Source: Pholis gunnellus (lineage: Eukaryota > Chordata > Actinopteri > Perciformes > Pholidae). From it: DNA of 64,000 nucleotides. The position numbers and the translations under genes were made by a program. The notes under the pieces were generated by a model. The model worked only from the letters and a program-made list of their open reading frames with translations. It was not told the origin of the DNA and searched no databases. Where the stretch lies: the NCBI GenBank assembly GCA_910591455.2, contig OU342809.1, forward strand, positions 23,142,349 through 23,206,348. The letters run 5' to 3'. Within the stretch, counting starts at the first letter, position 1. Each line of letters starts with the position of its first letter. This document shows, one piece after another, positions 11,231 to 23,511 of this stretch.

Positions 11231-11560
11231 CGACGGCTTGCCTCGGGCAGCGACCTGTCAATCACAAGGTAGCCCCGCCCTAACGCATACCCTCATGTCT
11301 ATTTGAGTCTAAAATGGACCATAAGCTACTAAATGAACATCGTGCTCTATTTAAGAAGACTTGAAACTAGAAATTGAGACCATAAACACACGTTTACAAT
11401 GTTTACTGAGGTAATACATCAAGAGAGAAGTAGAGTCATTTTCTCATAGACTTCTATACAATCAGACTTCGCCCCTGATGGACATTAGAGGGAATGCAAG
11501 TTTAAGACACTTCCACATTGGCTTCACTTTTCAGAACCGAAGGTTGAGATTCAACCGTTT
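11230..11560. repeat. Dispersed repeat, copy 2 (shared with 4185-4376)
   Basis: The 11380-11555 part matches 4201-4376 in the same orientation (shared TTTACTGAGGTAATA, CATAGACTTCTATACAATC, TTGGCTTCACT). This copy extends further upstream, to about 11230, than the first. Confidence 0.7.
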
Positions 11561-11779
11561 CGCTTTGTCTGAAGACATTCAACAGATCATCTATAGAGTA
11601 CATGTAACAATCCATGAACTTACCTACGTATTCTCAGAAGAATTTCACATTTCAACGCTCTGTTTAAGATTTCAGGACCATCTTCTCACCGGCTGAGCAC
11701 AAAGACGACATGTTTACATATTGTCTTGGCCTTAAATGGACGGATCAGTCAAATAACTCTGACGGAACGGTAAGGAATT

Positions 11780-11950
11780 GAATGGCCGGCCTCAAAGTCC
11801 CTAAGAAATCCTTTGCTGATTATCATTTATCCGGCATCATCAATGGAAGCGATCGATTGTGCTGATGAGGAGCAGCGTGGCCCGGCTCCTCTCGGTCTCC
11901 TGTGGTTTCCGAGAGCAAAAGGAAGTTGGCTTTAGGATCAGAGCTCTGTG
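11780..11950. promoter_or_regulatory. Candidate conserved non-coding element (weak)
   Basis: This stretch is free of simple repeats and is dense in short palindromic and homeodomain-like words (TGATTATCATTTATC, GATCGATTGTGCTGATGA). That gives it the look of vertebrate conserved enhancers. This is an impression from base composition only. Conservation cannot be tested here. Confidence 0.2.
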
Positions 11951-12529
11951 AAACTGATTAAAAGTTCAGCAAAAGTTTCTCGCATCTAGTCAGAAGTCAG
12001 CAACCGTGTTACCTGCCCACGCGGGAGAGAAAGACAGCAAAGAAAGCCGAGAGAGAGTCAGATCCAGGTGAACTTGATGAGATCCAGCTTTTACACCGTC
12101 AAAGCTGATTTGGAGACAAAATTGTGTCACAGTATCGCACCAAATCAGAAGGATAAACTCCATCAAGTCTTTGCTGTGCTTTACTAAATGTGAAAAGAAG
12201 ACTTAACTGTGTATTCTCCTGCTTTATTTTCTTCGGGTTTTTTTTTGTATTTGACTCGCAGTCGTGGAGAATCCCACAAGGTCCACGGTAAGGACGCGGC
12301 GCTCTTTAGCACCCCGCTCGTGTTGAATGCATGGGAAAGCTAGGAGAACGGTTTAAGTCCAGTTCACTGCTTGTTTGTCAGAGACTGTTTTGAATTAGGG
12401 GTTGGGGGTCAGTCTTGACGTTTAAAAAGCCAGCATCTTTGCTTTTAATATCTCTGACTGGTATAGGCACTTGGCTTCAGTAGATAGAGTCAAGCTGACG
12501 GGTTTTTAAGACAGCAACAACAAAAGCCA

Positions 12530-12830
12530 CTATGACCTCTACAGCACAGCTGTGCACAGAAAAGTCCTGTCGTCATCAATGACAAAACCCTTCCCCCTCC
12601 AGTTTGAGTTGCTCCCTTCTGGGCGACGCTACAGAATAACCCTGGCAAAAATAAGGATCCACAAATGCACTTATTGTGGTCAAACAAAGAACAGTAAACT
12701 TAAATATGAGAGTCTAGGCTGTATATCTGAGGTGTTCTGTTAATGCCATGTGGACATTTTGGGGTTTTGTATTTTCCTGCCTCAGCTGGACAATAAAGTT
12801 GATTCAGTTCTATTCTATTAATTAAAGGCA
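12530..12830 (+). mobile_element. 3' end of a non-LTR retrotransposon (LINE)
   Basis: One frame at 12552-12743 contains FELLPSGRRYRITLAK. The LLPSGRRYR motif is, from memory, a hallmark of the C-terminal end of fish LINE reverse-transcriptase ORFs of the L2/CR1/Rex1 type. The rest of the frame is degenerate. The coding end is followed by a short 3' region with AATAAA and a TTCAGTTCTATTCTATT-like tail around 12790-12820. It is 5'-truncated, as is usual for LINE insertions, and not functional. The exact clade is undetermined. Confidence 0.6.
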
Positions 12831-15800
12831 GTTTATGATTTAAAAGAACAAGGCTGGTGATAGTCTCTATTTGTATTGCTCTTGATGAAGTCCACTCCTA
12901 AGTGCAGTGTTGTCTGGGTTGTCAATGCCTGATGTATTTTATTCCTCTGTGCCATAAAGCTCAATTGCTGTCCAAAAAATTGTTACAAAAATGAAAATGA
13001 AGTATCGATAATATGCTTACTTAATATTATAAAGTTTTTAATTTGAGAAACGTGGGCGCTGAAACGCAAAAAAGGAACTATGGATTTTATTTCTATAAAA
13101 AAAGTAAAATAAAAAGGCAAAAACGACTGTGGGAGCGGTGTGCAGGTGACGTTATCGGTGTGTAATCGGTGTATGCCCGAACAGTCTTTGGCCCACAGTC
13201 CTTTCTTCTTTTATTTTTCCTGCATAGTGCTTCAGACGCTATAATCTGTTTCCTTCCTGATGACGTCACGCACGTCATGAAAGATAGCAAGCAGTGATTG
13301 GTCGGGTACCAATGTATACGACTTTCACGTCTTTCGGCAAGAATTTACAACTCTATAATCGACCAATCTGACCAACAATATTGTGTAGTCTGAACCCGAC
13401 ATAACACCTTACAGTCAAGTCAATTAGAAGCGAGTATTTTTCAGTGCTGGCATAGTATTAGTCGTCACATTACTACCTTAACTTCCGTACTTGCATGGAC
13501 TTGGCTTTTCAGAATGCTAGTATTGCTTTTGGCCGCAGCACCATATGGAGGCTTTACAGTTACCGCCTGTTACCTTAACCTCACGCTACACGCTGGCAGA
13601 CACTTGTGACAAGAGTCATGGCAGAAACCTGGACTATAGGGAGGGAGGAGGTTCGGCTCCATCGGGGATGTATAACTTTCGTGTCGCAGCTTTAATTTAC
13701 GCCGGCTGCTCGTGCTCAGGACTTCGGCTGTTTGTTTTCCCCCCTTTTTATCTGAAGAGCTCGGATGATCAGGTGTAGCAGTACATATAAGAGGAGAAGA
13801 TTCTGGCTGAAATCCATCCAAGGCCAAAGATCCTGCATGTGGGCCAAGATGCAAGATGAGGGGGGGGGGGGGGGCGCTCTGCTCGGCTGCACTCCGCTCT
13901 GAACTTCTCTGTGCCTCTCTGATTACGCACTGCCAGAGCTTTTCACACGGACAAGGACAAAAAAAAAAGAAAGAAATCAGATGGAAAGTTGGCTGTTACA
14001 TCCCACACCGTTTTTTAAACCAGAGCCAAGGCGGTGGTGACTCGATGAAATAATCCCTATTCATGATCATGTCACATGCTTTTGTTGTAGCCTTGCTTTT
14101 CTCACCGCGGCAGGTAATGACGCCTGCTGACAAGTGTTTGAACGTCTCTACCGGTGGCGCCGTCACTCCTCTCGCTGTTACCAGGCAGAAATGCAGAGAA
14201 GCCGCTTCATTACAGCAGGAAGATGATATCTCTTGACACGGCTCCATTGGCTCTGGCTCTCGATGATTCTTTTTTGCTGTGTGACTGTGACCGAGCCAAC
14301 CAGGCTGACCATCATCTGAGCTGTTCTACATCTCAACCTTTTAACCCCTCCAACACAAACAGCTCCTTCTGCTGCACTCTGGAGTTAATCTATTCATGGA
14401 ATATGTGTGTGTGTGTTAGAGAGTGAGGAATATTGAGAGAGACTTAAATCAGAGAGCGGTGGAGAGAGAGATTGTAAATATTTCCCTGGCTTCTTCCTGG
14501 CAGCCCCCCCCCCCCCCCGTCACAAATCCCACGGGTATAGGCTGAAGCTCTCTTGCATAAATTCATTCTTATAATCCCAACTAGCCACACTTTGTGTTTT
14601 TCTAATCTGCGGGTGGGGGGGGGCTGTGAAGCGGCTGCGTGTTCCCTCGCCCCGGTGTGTTTTTAGGAAGGTTAATTATTTTCATGTGAGAAGCACTTTG
14701 ATGTACAAAAGCCTTTTCAAGCATTTCATGTTCAAAGCTCACGCGTGAGTGCGCACACGGTGCACAACAGGGTTTGGTGTCACGCAACGTGGTTGGTGAA
14801 GTGCAGACAAACTTGACGCGTCCGCAGGGAATTCGCGGCATTCTTGCGCAGATGTGTGCAGGTGCTTAGCTTCTCGCAGCGAACTCGAGCGAATCTGTGT
14901 GCATCCCTCCATATGATTTTTTTTTTTTCATGCGTTTTCGATCGTCAATCACCTGCACCCAGAATGCACCTGTGAAAAAACCTGTAACCAATTAGATAAC
15001 TTTAGAAATCCGAGCTTGAGCAACGTAAACAGGATGCAGGTTTGCTCTTTAGTGTGCGCGACAAATACTGTATTTTGCTCACAGTGCAGAGTGTCATCTT
15101 CAGTCAAAGTGATTGCGTCTGACACTTTTATGAGTATATGCGCACATTGCATTTATGTTGATAGTCTATATTTACAGCGCGCTACAAATGAAATGCCACA
15201 TGTTAATAATACGACAGCAGAGTAGCGGGTTTATACTGTTGAAAGTCAAACTTGTTGTACACGTATCATAATGTATCACCTCAATTGATATGTTCACCAC
15301 ATGTTGAAGCACTGACACCCTTTTCATTAACCACGTGCGAATGTACCACAAACATTTAGATTTTTTTCATCCCTGTTTGTTCCAGTCTGTTGGCAGTGCC
15401 TAAAAAAAAAAAAAAAAATTTGACGGACAGAGGGAAAAATCAAGTAAATTTCGCTGCTGATCCAAATGTGAAATGTCAGTCATTATTTCGTAGCTGAAAT
15501 GGAACTAATGGAATTTGGGCATCCGTAACTCCTCGAGGTCAGCAAATCAACTCAGTAACAACACCTTGAGAGAACTGATCGGTGCTGACGCAAGTCGCGA
15601 CCCCATCATGAGTCCTGTACAATAAATGATATATACCCCCCCCCCCCCCTCGCTGATGGAGAGTACACACTGTCTCCTGGGAACGACAACTCTAGAGATA
15701 AGGTGTCAACCCTGGGATTGGAAAAAAAATGTCCCTCTATAGAGGACCCTGGGGTTGACGTGCGGAGCCCGAACGCCAGCGCCGAAGGATAGCGGGTGTG

Positions 15801-16430
15801 GAGGCGAGCTCGGAACAAGTTTCATTTCCGTTTTATTGGCTAAATATGAAGTAGAAGTGAGATGGTAAATGTTGAAAAGACTGACAGCGTGAGAAATAAA
15901 AAAAAGGGGAGCAAAAGAAGCAGACTTCCTGACTCAACTTCCTCATCATCACCACCCACATCGTCAGCTCTGTAATTGATGTATTTATTCAAATAAACTA
16001 CAGACAAAGATTTCAGTCATGTACAATTGTTTTTCATACAACAGTGCAATTCTCTGTGAAAGCGAGGCTCGTCCAGTGATTTGTTTTCCACACTCCACGA
16101 GTCTCCGAACGGCCGACAGGCAGACGGCAGAGATTTACTCCGTCTGTAGCGTCAGAGAGAGGAAGAAGGGGGCAGAGGGGAAAGAGAACGAGGGACGGAA
16201 TGAAAATTTAATCCAAAGGGTTGCCTGGGAGAGAGAAGGATTTACAGCCGCTTGGCCTCCCCTCCTTCAACTCGCCATGTATCACTGCAGCTGCTCACCT
16301 CCGTTCCTCACGCCATCACTCACTCGCTGCTCTGTGTGTGTGTGTGTGTGTGGGTGTGTGTGTAAGTGCACTCGTCTGTCCAAGTGTCTTTCCATTTGTG
16401 TGTCTGACATGTGGCCCTGAAGTCACAGTT
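12831..16430. other. Intron 1 sequence with homopolymer tracts, otherwise unannotated
   Basis: It contains G15 at 13860-13874, C15 at 14504-14518, C14 at 15636-15649, an A-rich run near 15403-15418 and a short (TG)n tract near 16335-16362. Some blocks (for example 14100-14290) look unique and moderately GC-rich, but no exon with matching phase is seen. Confidence 0.5.
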
Positions 16431-16439
16431 GTGTGGGTA

Positions 16440-16785
16440 ACAGCTGCATTGTTATGCCTCCCTGCGGGCGACAGTCGTGGCCGGAGGCATTATGTTTTCC
16501 GGTTGTCCGTCCGTTCATCCGTTGAGGGAATTTCTTCAAATTTTGTCACAAACGTCCGTTTAAACTTAGAATTCAGTTATTAAAGGTCAAAGGTCAAGGT
16601 CACTGTGATCCCACAAAACACATTTTCGGCCATAACTCAGTAGTTCATATGCTAATTTTGATATTTCACACAACTGCTAATAGCATCAAATTATGAAGTG
16701 ATGACATTTTGGACAAACATGGACGTCAACTGCAACTTGTCTGGTTTGCGGAGACATAAAACCACAAGGCGGTAATTCTATTTTC
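16440..16785. repeat. Dispersed fish repeat (GGTCAAAGGTCAAGGTCA type)
   Basis: It contains GGCATTATGTTTTCCGGTTG, GAATTTCTTCAAATTTTGTC, GGTCAAAGGTCAAGGTCACT, GGCCATAACTCA and TGAAGTGATGACATTTTG in order. I recognise this ordered set from many teleost genomes as a medium-length interspersed element, but cannot give its family name. Only one copy is in this window. Confidence 0.65.
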
Positions 16786-16965
16786 GCTTTTCTGGGAATG
16801 CTACTCTGTAATAATTCATTCACTGCAGCAGTTTCCTAAAACAGTGGAAAAGTGACTTGAAGGAAAGATTACTTCTGTCTTATTTTTGTTTGGCCGTTGA
16901 GCGTTAGACTTGACAAATTAAAATGACCGAGTATGTTCTTATTTAATTGAGGTTTTTAGTGCAAA

Positions 16966-17260
16966 ATGAACATGACAGTTTCAAGTGAAATAGGCCCCTT
17001 TGCAGCTGACGTCATCAAAAATATGTGCATGCAACGGAAGTGGTGTTTTGCCCCGGCAATCTACACGAGTGAGCGAGCTTTAAACATTGAATTAAAACCA
17101 TTACCGGCATCAAAATGTCTGGTTGTTGCGTGTTCGGTTAGTCGGAATCGGTATTCCAGCAGATACAGATCGCTTTGTTATTTGGTTATAGCAGCTGGTC
17201 TACAACTCCAGGCTTTTTTGCCACCGTCCCAAACATCATTTCAACCGCTCTGAAGTCTGT
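16966..17260 (+). pseudogene. Possible relic of a THAP-domain transposase exon
   Basis: At 17114 an ATG opens a frame reading MSGCCVFG, with a stop immediately after. A nearby shifted frame continues with RNRYSSRYRSL. A start of the form M-x-x-CC-x-x-G followed by an NR pair resembles the beginning of a THAP zinc-binding domain, as in P-element or Kolobok-like transposases. The reading is broken by a frameshift and nothing downstream (the later C-x2-H) is visible. This is a weak call and could be chance. Confidence 0.25.
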
Positions 17261-19130
17261 AAACCATCACCAATTCTAAAAGTTATTCTTTTACTTTGTT
17301 AAAAACTTTATTTCAAACTGTGACAGTCAACGTTAACTAATCCGCGGTTCACATGTGTGCCGAACCGTGAGGGGGGGGTTCTGTGCGGTTCCATCGATCT
17401 GTTACACCGCTACCATCCGTGTTTATTATGTAAGCCAACCATTCCCGTACGTTACCACAAGCAACCGTGCACGCTTCCGGCTGAGAGTCACCAATTAAAC
17501 ACGGTTGCTCGTTAAACCTAAAGAAAGTTCTAAGTGGACCATTGCACGTTATTCTCCACCATTGTTATACAGAGAGAACCCCGTCCTGCACTATTATATT
17601 CTGGGGTGATGGAGCTTAAAGGTTGTAGAAGTTTGCCAGTTGCCGTCCGGTTTGTCCTGTGTTGCAAGTTTGATGCAAAAAACCACAGCCACACTCTTCA
17701 AATGACATACCCTCCAAATGTCTCACATCAGACTTCCTGAGAATTTAGACGACGTACTTTTGTATAACGACATCTCGCCTTCTTCTTCACTACATAAAAG
17801 GCGCACTACTTCCTGTGTTGGTGCCAAACGTTTTGGAGAAAACGGCAATGCCACGTTTCATCGCCCGATGACAAATAGGCGCTCGTAAGACCGATCAGAG
17901 TGTGATGATATAACAGCTGCAGTGTGGTGAAATAACCTTTGTTCCACTAAGCTCATGTTTATGGCGGTGCGTTTCCCCAGTGATGCTTGAAATATTCTCT
18001 TCAGTGATGGGAGCATGAAGACGCAGATGTACAGCCTAATCCGGATTTTGCCCTCTGCCAGGATTTCGTCAATCATCCTGCACACTCGGTGCATGTAAAT
18101 AGCAGCTAATATCTAAGTCCCTTCCAAACCATGGTGATTCAGGGCCACGACATAAATGGTAAATATGCAGTAATATTCATAAATGAGATTGTGCTTAAAT
18201 CGAATCATAAAAAAAGGATTATGCATTTCAAGCCATCTCGTGCACGAGTTAAAAAAAATTAAAAGCGGCAATTACGTAAGTCCATTTCCACATGGCAGCT
18301 TTTTCTCCTCATTCTGTCTGGTGGAGCGAAGACGCATTGCCGTGCAAACCGAACAATCGCTTTGGACGAAGGAAGGTAATTATTCCCCCTGGGTGAATCA
18401 AAGTCGACCCGCATGGTTCTGACCGCACACGCTCGCTGTCTATTTACCATCCATAAACAAGAAAAAAAAAGAAAAGGAAATCTACATAAAATATTCATAA
18501 CTGTGCATAATCATACATGCTGTTCAAGACCTAGTTTTAGGTGTTAGGAAGCTGTAAACTGCCCCGGCACTCAACAAGCCAGATTAGATTCTGGGGTCCG
18601 TGTGAAGGAGATGTACCCGTTGGTGTCAGATGGCTGTATGAAAGCGAAGATCAGAGGTTGTTTTGAGGCAGAGGCGTTTGGAAACCAGGGGGCCTGAGTT
18701 TAAGCACCAAGAGCCTTCAGATGAAAGGTGAAAACAGTGGAGAACAGTATCTTTGGCTTGTGTTTTTTTTTATTCTTTAGGATTGAACTGCTGTTGCTGA
18801 GTTCCATTTTTTTGGTCTTCTTAACTGGCACAAACTGTCGGTGTCGATGTTGCACTCCGCTTTGAGCGTGATTTTATGCTTCAGACGGTTATATAACGGG
18901 CAGACACTAATTAGTGAAGACTTTATTCTCTTTACTGTAGTTTAAAGAGCTGCAGAGGCTTCATTTTCATCAACATCGCCACCCCGACAGCATCGCCGGG
19001 TGGGGGCAGTGACCGTTACGGCGCGCGAGTCAAGTTCAGGATGAGGACGACTGCGTTTAATCAGATTAATATCTGTGATCCTCGCAGTCGGTAATGAAAT
19101 GGCACTCTGCACTTGCACCATATGTGTCTT
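17261..19130. other. Intron 1 sequence without recognised genes
   Basis: The sequence is mostly unique-looking and AT-rich. The 18120-18530 part is rich in ATTCATAA/AATATTCAT words and low in simple repeats, so it could be conserved non-coding DNA, but nothing firm can be said. Confidence 0.4.
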
Positions 19131-19135
19131 AAAAA

Positions 19136-19138
<3 letters not shown>

Positions 19139-19176
<38 letters not shown>

Positions 19177-19349
19177 ACAGGGGACACAGTAAGGGCAAAA
19201 CACACATCAGGCGCCATCGGGAGCCAATCAAATTCACCCAGCTCACGTATTGGCTCGTGCAGAGTCACGTGGGCGCATCCTGCAGCAGTTTTTGGCATGT
19301 GTTTTACTGGGGAAATCAATACTGCTTCACACATAGCCACGAATACAGG

Positions 19350-19380
<31 letters not shown>
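19139..19380. repeat. (CA)n microsatellites
   Basis: (CA)n runs at about 19139-19175, with a second CT/CA tract at about 19351-19380, both in intron 1. Open frames rich in Thr/His on + and Val/Cys on - are artefacts of them. Confidence 0.9.
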
Positions 19381-19589
19381 GGGCACACAATGTTTAAATG
19401 TGTCATAATAATCCACTTTGATTTTACATAAAGGTGTGTGTTTGTGTTTGTGTCTGAGTGAGTGAGTGTTCACTTATGTGACGACACGAGTGTGTTATGT
19501 TTTGAGGGCGCACTTGAGTAAATAGGAAATTATGCGAAAATTAAGAGCTTTGAACTTCCCTTCCTGTGCGTTTAAAGAGTAACTAAACC

Positions 19590-19621
19590 CCAGTGTAGAG
19601 GCTGAAGTGCCTCTACACTGG
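19590..19621. repeat. Perfect 13-bp hairpin with a 6-nt loop
   Basis: CCAGTGTAGAGGC (19590-19602) and GCCTCTACACTGG (19609-19621) are exact reverse complements around TGAAGT. It lies just upstream of the long dispersed repeat at 19760. Confidence 0.8.
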
Positions 19622-19759
19622 AAATAAAAAAAAAAAATGCCTCTAGAAACGGAATTAAGTAAAAAAAGCCTGGGCAGGTAAGGGGGAGGCCTGGGGGCGC
19701 TGAGACACTCCCAGTGGCGTCTGTCGTCGGCTCATAGAGGGCTGCAATGGAAACCAGGA

Positions 19760-20215
19760 AGTGAACCAGGAAGCTACAACCAGGAAGTGACTCAGCATTT
19801 TTGCACTTTTGGTTCCCTCATCCTGAAGTCAATGGGTTTGTCTGATATACACAAGCTTAAGATAATTTTTTTTCTACAATATTTAATACGTCAGTAAATA
19901 CCTCTCTCGTGACTTATGAAGCATTTACGTGTATTTAAAAAAAGGCGGTTGCTAACAGGCGGCTAAATGAGACGACAAAACGTCATCACGGTCAACACTA
20001 GTCCGCCGTAACAGTAGCTTTTGACTTATGCCGATTGCATTCACGCTTCAACAATCATAAAGGTGGTGTTCACTTGTGAAGATTATCTTGCCGAACAAAA
20101 CGTGGAAGTATCGTGAACGTTTGTTTGCCACAGAGCTTATTTTCTGCAATAATCCAAAATCCAATGGAAAATTTTCTTTTTGTCGAGGGACCCAGCGTGA
20201 TGCTAATCCTATAAT
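19760..20215 (+). repeat. Medium-length dispersed repeat, copy A
   Basis: The region matches 34095-34680 in reverse orientation over most of its length. Shared segments include GTGCAAAAAT, ACCCATTGACT, TACTGACGTATT, ATTTAGCC, GATTATTGCAGAAAATAAGC and TTAGCAT read on the opposite strand. It has no coding capacity. I recognise it as a common percomorph interspersed sequence but cannot name it. Confidence 0.75.
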
Positions 20216-20329
20216 ATAACACTCTAAAAGCAACCATTCTCCTGGGAATGAGCCATTTTTGATTCTTAAAGTTGCAGCAATTAACAATGTAACAATGAAC
20301 ACCATCTATCACTTTAACTTGCTGCTCCA

Positions 20330-20525
20330 GTCATCCTCATCTCCACCAGCGTCAGGCAGCTATGTAGAGCAAAAATCCACCATGCTTGGTAGCAAAGGGT
20401 CGTGACTAGCAAGTGAATAAAGCGCAAAATTTAGAAGCTAGAGTGCCAGATATTTAATAAGGGGTTGGTGGAGACCAAAACAGAGCTAGAAGTAGAGCTA
20501 ATATTCGGGCTTACGTTCATCAGGT
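20330..20525 (+). repeat. Dispersed repeat of the TGGTGGAGACCAAAA family, copy 1
   Basis: GGTTGGTGGAGACCAAAACAGAGCTA, preceded by AGATATTTA and followed by TAATATTCGGGCTTA, recurs at 49000-49300 and 54255-54425, and in reverse at 37840-37990, in all cases with the same order of motifs. Confidence 0.7.
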
Positions 20526-21337
20526 GGACATAATTCAAAATCAGCTTGTTGTGTTTCCCCTAATTGGCCAAAAAAATACTAATATTAAAATAATACTTGT
20601 ACTAAATGTAATGAAGTATGTTTATGTTGAGGTATTGGTACTTTTACTAAAAGACCTAAATACTTTAGTTACTGTCAGTTTTGTTCATGTATTCAAATAT
20701 TATTTTCGTCGCTCTCTTCAGTTAAGTAGCATCTCATCTCAACAACAGATACAGTTATATGAACAGTGAGTAAAATACAATTCAGTAACTTTGTGTTGAC
20801 ACAACACATTTGCAAAAAAAAAGCAAACATTTTGACGTATGGATGCAGCAGAGCTCCACTAAAAGCCACTAAGAGTTATTTCGGGGGTGCCCATTGAGCT
20901 GTGCGAGGTATTGGGAATCATCCCTCGCTGTTTTCCCGGGCTGAGTGAGGCAGAACTGTCTGTTGCAGCTCGTGACGTGCACTTTGTAAATTCCGACTTG
21001 AAACCCTCTTTAACAAGCAAAAACAATCTCCGCTTCAAGCGCAATGACTTTGAGACATTTTTGAACTCCAATACCCAGAAACCCTGTCAGTCAGTTGCAT
21101 CCAGTTATGTTCACTTTCCACAACAAAGCTCGTCTATGATGCTTTTGCTACAATCACATCATAGTGACATTAACTTATGTATCGTTTTGTGACTTACAAA
21201 ACTGTTCTTGTCCTGCTGTAAAGCTCTCTACCTATAGAGCTGAGGGGACCCGCAGAGTCGGGTGATGATCATCCATGAGGTCGTCATTACGAGTGACCCC
21301 TTTGACATGTGATACATTTGTTGGTATGAAAATAAAG

Positions 21338-21816
21338 TGTCACGGTTTAGGCTTTGCCCCCTTTGTGTCTCTGTGTCTCTGTCTCTGTAGCTCCGCCCCC
21401 GGTCTCCTCCCGGCTCCCGCCAGTGTCTCTGTGTCTGTTTCCTGATTGTCCTCATTCACTACACCTGTGCCCAATCACCTGCCCCTGGGTTTCCCTCTGT
21501 CAACCCCTCTTATATAAACTCCCCTGCTTCCCTGTTGTTTTGTCGGATCGTTCCCTCCGCGTTACCAGGGTTTGGACTTTGCCTTTTTGGGACTTTGCCT
21601 TTTTGGGACTTTGCCTGTTGGACTTTGCCTGTTGGACTTTGCCTGTTGGAACTTTGCTGTTTATTTTCAGTCTGTATTTTTCACGCTCCCTGTTGGAGTT
21701 GTTTTTGGTTCCTGTTTTTGTCCACTTTTGTGCCAGTAAATTAACCTTGCCTTCCACCTCGTCTCCAGTGTCTGCGCTTGAGTCTTTGCTCTACTCCTGC
21801 ACCACATCCCATGACA
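21338..21816 (+). mobile_element. Solo LTR of an LTR retrotransposon with target-site duplication
   Basis: The 479-bp block begins TGTCACGG and ends CCATGACA, so its ends form the canonical TG...CA with a 5-bp inverted TGTCA/TGACA. It is flanked by identical 5-bp direct repeats TAAAG (21333-21337 and 21817-21821), the expected target-site duplication. Inside are a TATATAAA box (21511-21518) and a short array of GGACTTTGCC units (about 21570-21655). No gag/pol internal region or second LTR is adjacent, so it is a solo LTR left by recombination. Orientation follows the TATA box. The superfamily (Ty3/gypsy-like or other) is not determinable here. It lies in intron 1. Confidence 0.8.
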
Positions 21817-21821
21817 TAAAG

Positions 21822-22910
21822 ATTATAGACGCTTTAATGGCTTCATACCCTTCCAAATTTCACATACAACATCTTGAATTAAAAGACACAATAAAAAAAG
21901 TTAAACTTCTTGACTTGGCTTCTTTCTCTTTGGGGGCTAAAAGTATGACAAATTTAAAAATGCCTCTCCAACCAGAGACAACACGATCTATAATGCAAGC
22001 GTGCAGCAGCAAACAATACTCTGACAAATTAATAATGCAGCCTGGATACATTCGTAGCTTCACATTCGGTTGGACACATTCCAGTGACTATAGTGCAGCA
22101 GAGAGAGGTCTTAGGTCACTGAGGAAACTTTGGAAATATTCTTCCTCGCAGTCTGAATTGAACTCTGTGACTTTTTGCGTTCTCGACACTTGAGTTCCAA
22201 ATCCGCTGAGGTTTGCTCAAAGTTTAAGACTCTTGCTCAGCTTCTCAGTCCTGCAGTTGCTTTGTTGAGCGTCAGGGATCGGCCGCTGGTGCTGCAAAAT
22301 TCAGTTTCAGATGATGCACAGGAGTGAGCAGCCCAAGACCCATGATGCACCGGGCTCCTCTTCCAAGTTCTTTGTTCCGCTTCAAAAGCGGCTTCATTCT
22401 CTCCACACTCTTCTCTTATAATGTCAAAACGGCTTTGCTTTTCCTCACAGCCTGTTCATTAAAGATCTCCCCGCTGCTCTACATCAACTTACATTTCTCA
22501 GCCTTTCTCACGCAGCTCCTGCCTTCTGCTTTAATTATATTCTGTTTACACTTCGGTTGTCAAGTTACATTCGCTTGAATTTTGTATTTTTTTTATCCAA
22601 ATCTCTGCCTGCTGGGATTGTGATACATTTTGTCTGCAGTGCCAGGTTATTCGGACACAGCTGCAAAATTGTTAGATCCAAATGTGTGTCTCTTACCTTT
22701 CCTGGTATTTTTAAAAGGTCTTCCTGTTTGTTTTAGAATTGATTTAAACATTCTGTAGAGGCTGTAGATTCATCAACACTTCAACAAGTACGCTTTACTC
22801 CTCTCTCACACACCTGTTCTCTACTGTTCTGTCATGTTGACAGGTTTGATCTGAAAAACCTGGGAACCTTTCAGTGTTTTAGTTGTAATGTTACGAAGAC
22901 AAGGTCAACA
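21822..22910. other. Intron 1 sequence without recognised features
   Basis: AT-rich, non-coding sequence. A long open frame that begins inside the LTR and runs to 22193 is chance read-through, not a gene. No other feature is supported. Confidence 0.5.
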
Positions 22911-22914
22911 CGTT

Positions 22915-23460
22915 CTCACTCCCAACATGTCAGATCAGGGGGCGCTTGGTCAGTACACCTTTTAATGCACTGGGTACCACTTAAGCATCACTTTTCGACG
23001 TGCAGGGTAGTCCGGAAGCCTTCCACACGTGGTTGACGTTGTGAATTTAAACAAAGCTGCTTGGTTAGGCGAAGGAAAGATCATGGTTTGGTACGTTGGT
23101 TACATAACATAAGTTACGTATGTAAATTAAGGTAAGTTAAGTGTTACCTGCGTTGCCTACGTTACTTGCGTTACCTAAGTTACCCACTTTACCTCCGTTA
23201 TTTACTTTACCTGAGTTGCTTACGTTACGTATGTGATGTAAGTTAAGCACGTTAAGTATGTTGCCTACGCTACTTATGTGACAAAAGTAAAGTACGTTAC
23301 ATTAACTTCAGTCAACATTGGCTTGGTTTCACTCAGGACACAAACAGCGGTGTCCTGGGTCAAAGTTCTGTGTCTATTCGACCCATCCATCAACCTCAAC
23401 CTCCTCCCTAGTTTCTCCTTTGCTACCGTCATAACTACCACGGCCACTGGAGGCAGCCCT
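22915..23460. repeat. Dispersed repeat with ACGTTAC-rich core, copy 1
   Basis: It shares with 32560-32960 the ordered motifs GTGGTTRACGTTGTGAA, TTGGTTAGG, ATCATGG, a run of GTTAC/GTAAG words, GGGTCAAAGT, CCTCCTCCCTA and CTCCTTTGCT. The central part is a degenerate array of about 10-bp (AC)GTTACNT units. Confidence 0.65.
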
Positions 23461-23511
23461 GCATCTGCAAAACTGACTCTAGAAGGGTACCTGGAGCGTC
23501 ATAATCAACTA

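Noticed and set aside
12262..12287. A 26-bp candidate exon with AG before it and GTAAGG after it in intron 1
   Set aside because: Exon 1 joins exon 2 in frame (phase 1 to phase 1). A 26-nt insert would shift the frame and put exon 2 in the wrong reading frame, so the signals are taken as chance.
21354..22193. A 279-codon open frame
   Set aside because: It starts inside the solo LTR and runs into unrelated intron sequence. Its low-complexity start reflects the LTR's repeated GGACTTTGCC units.
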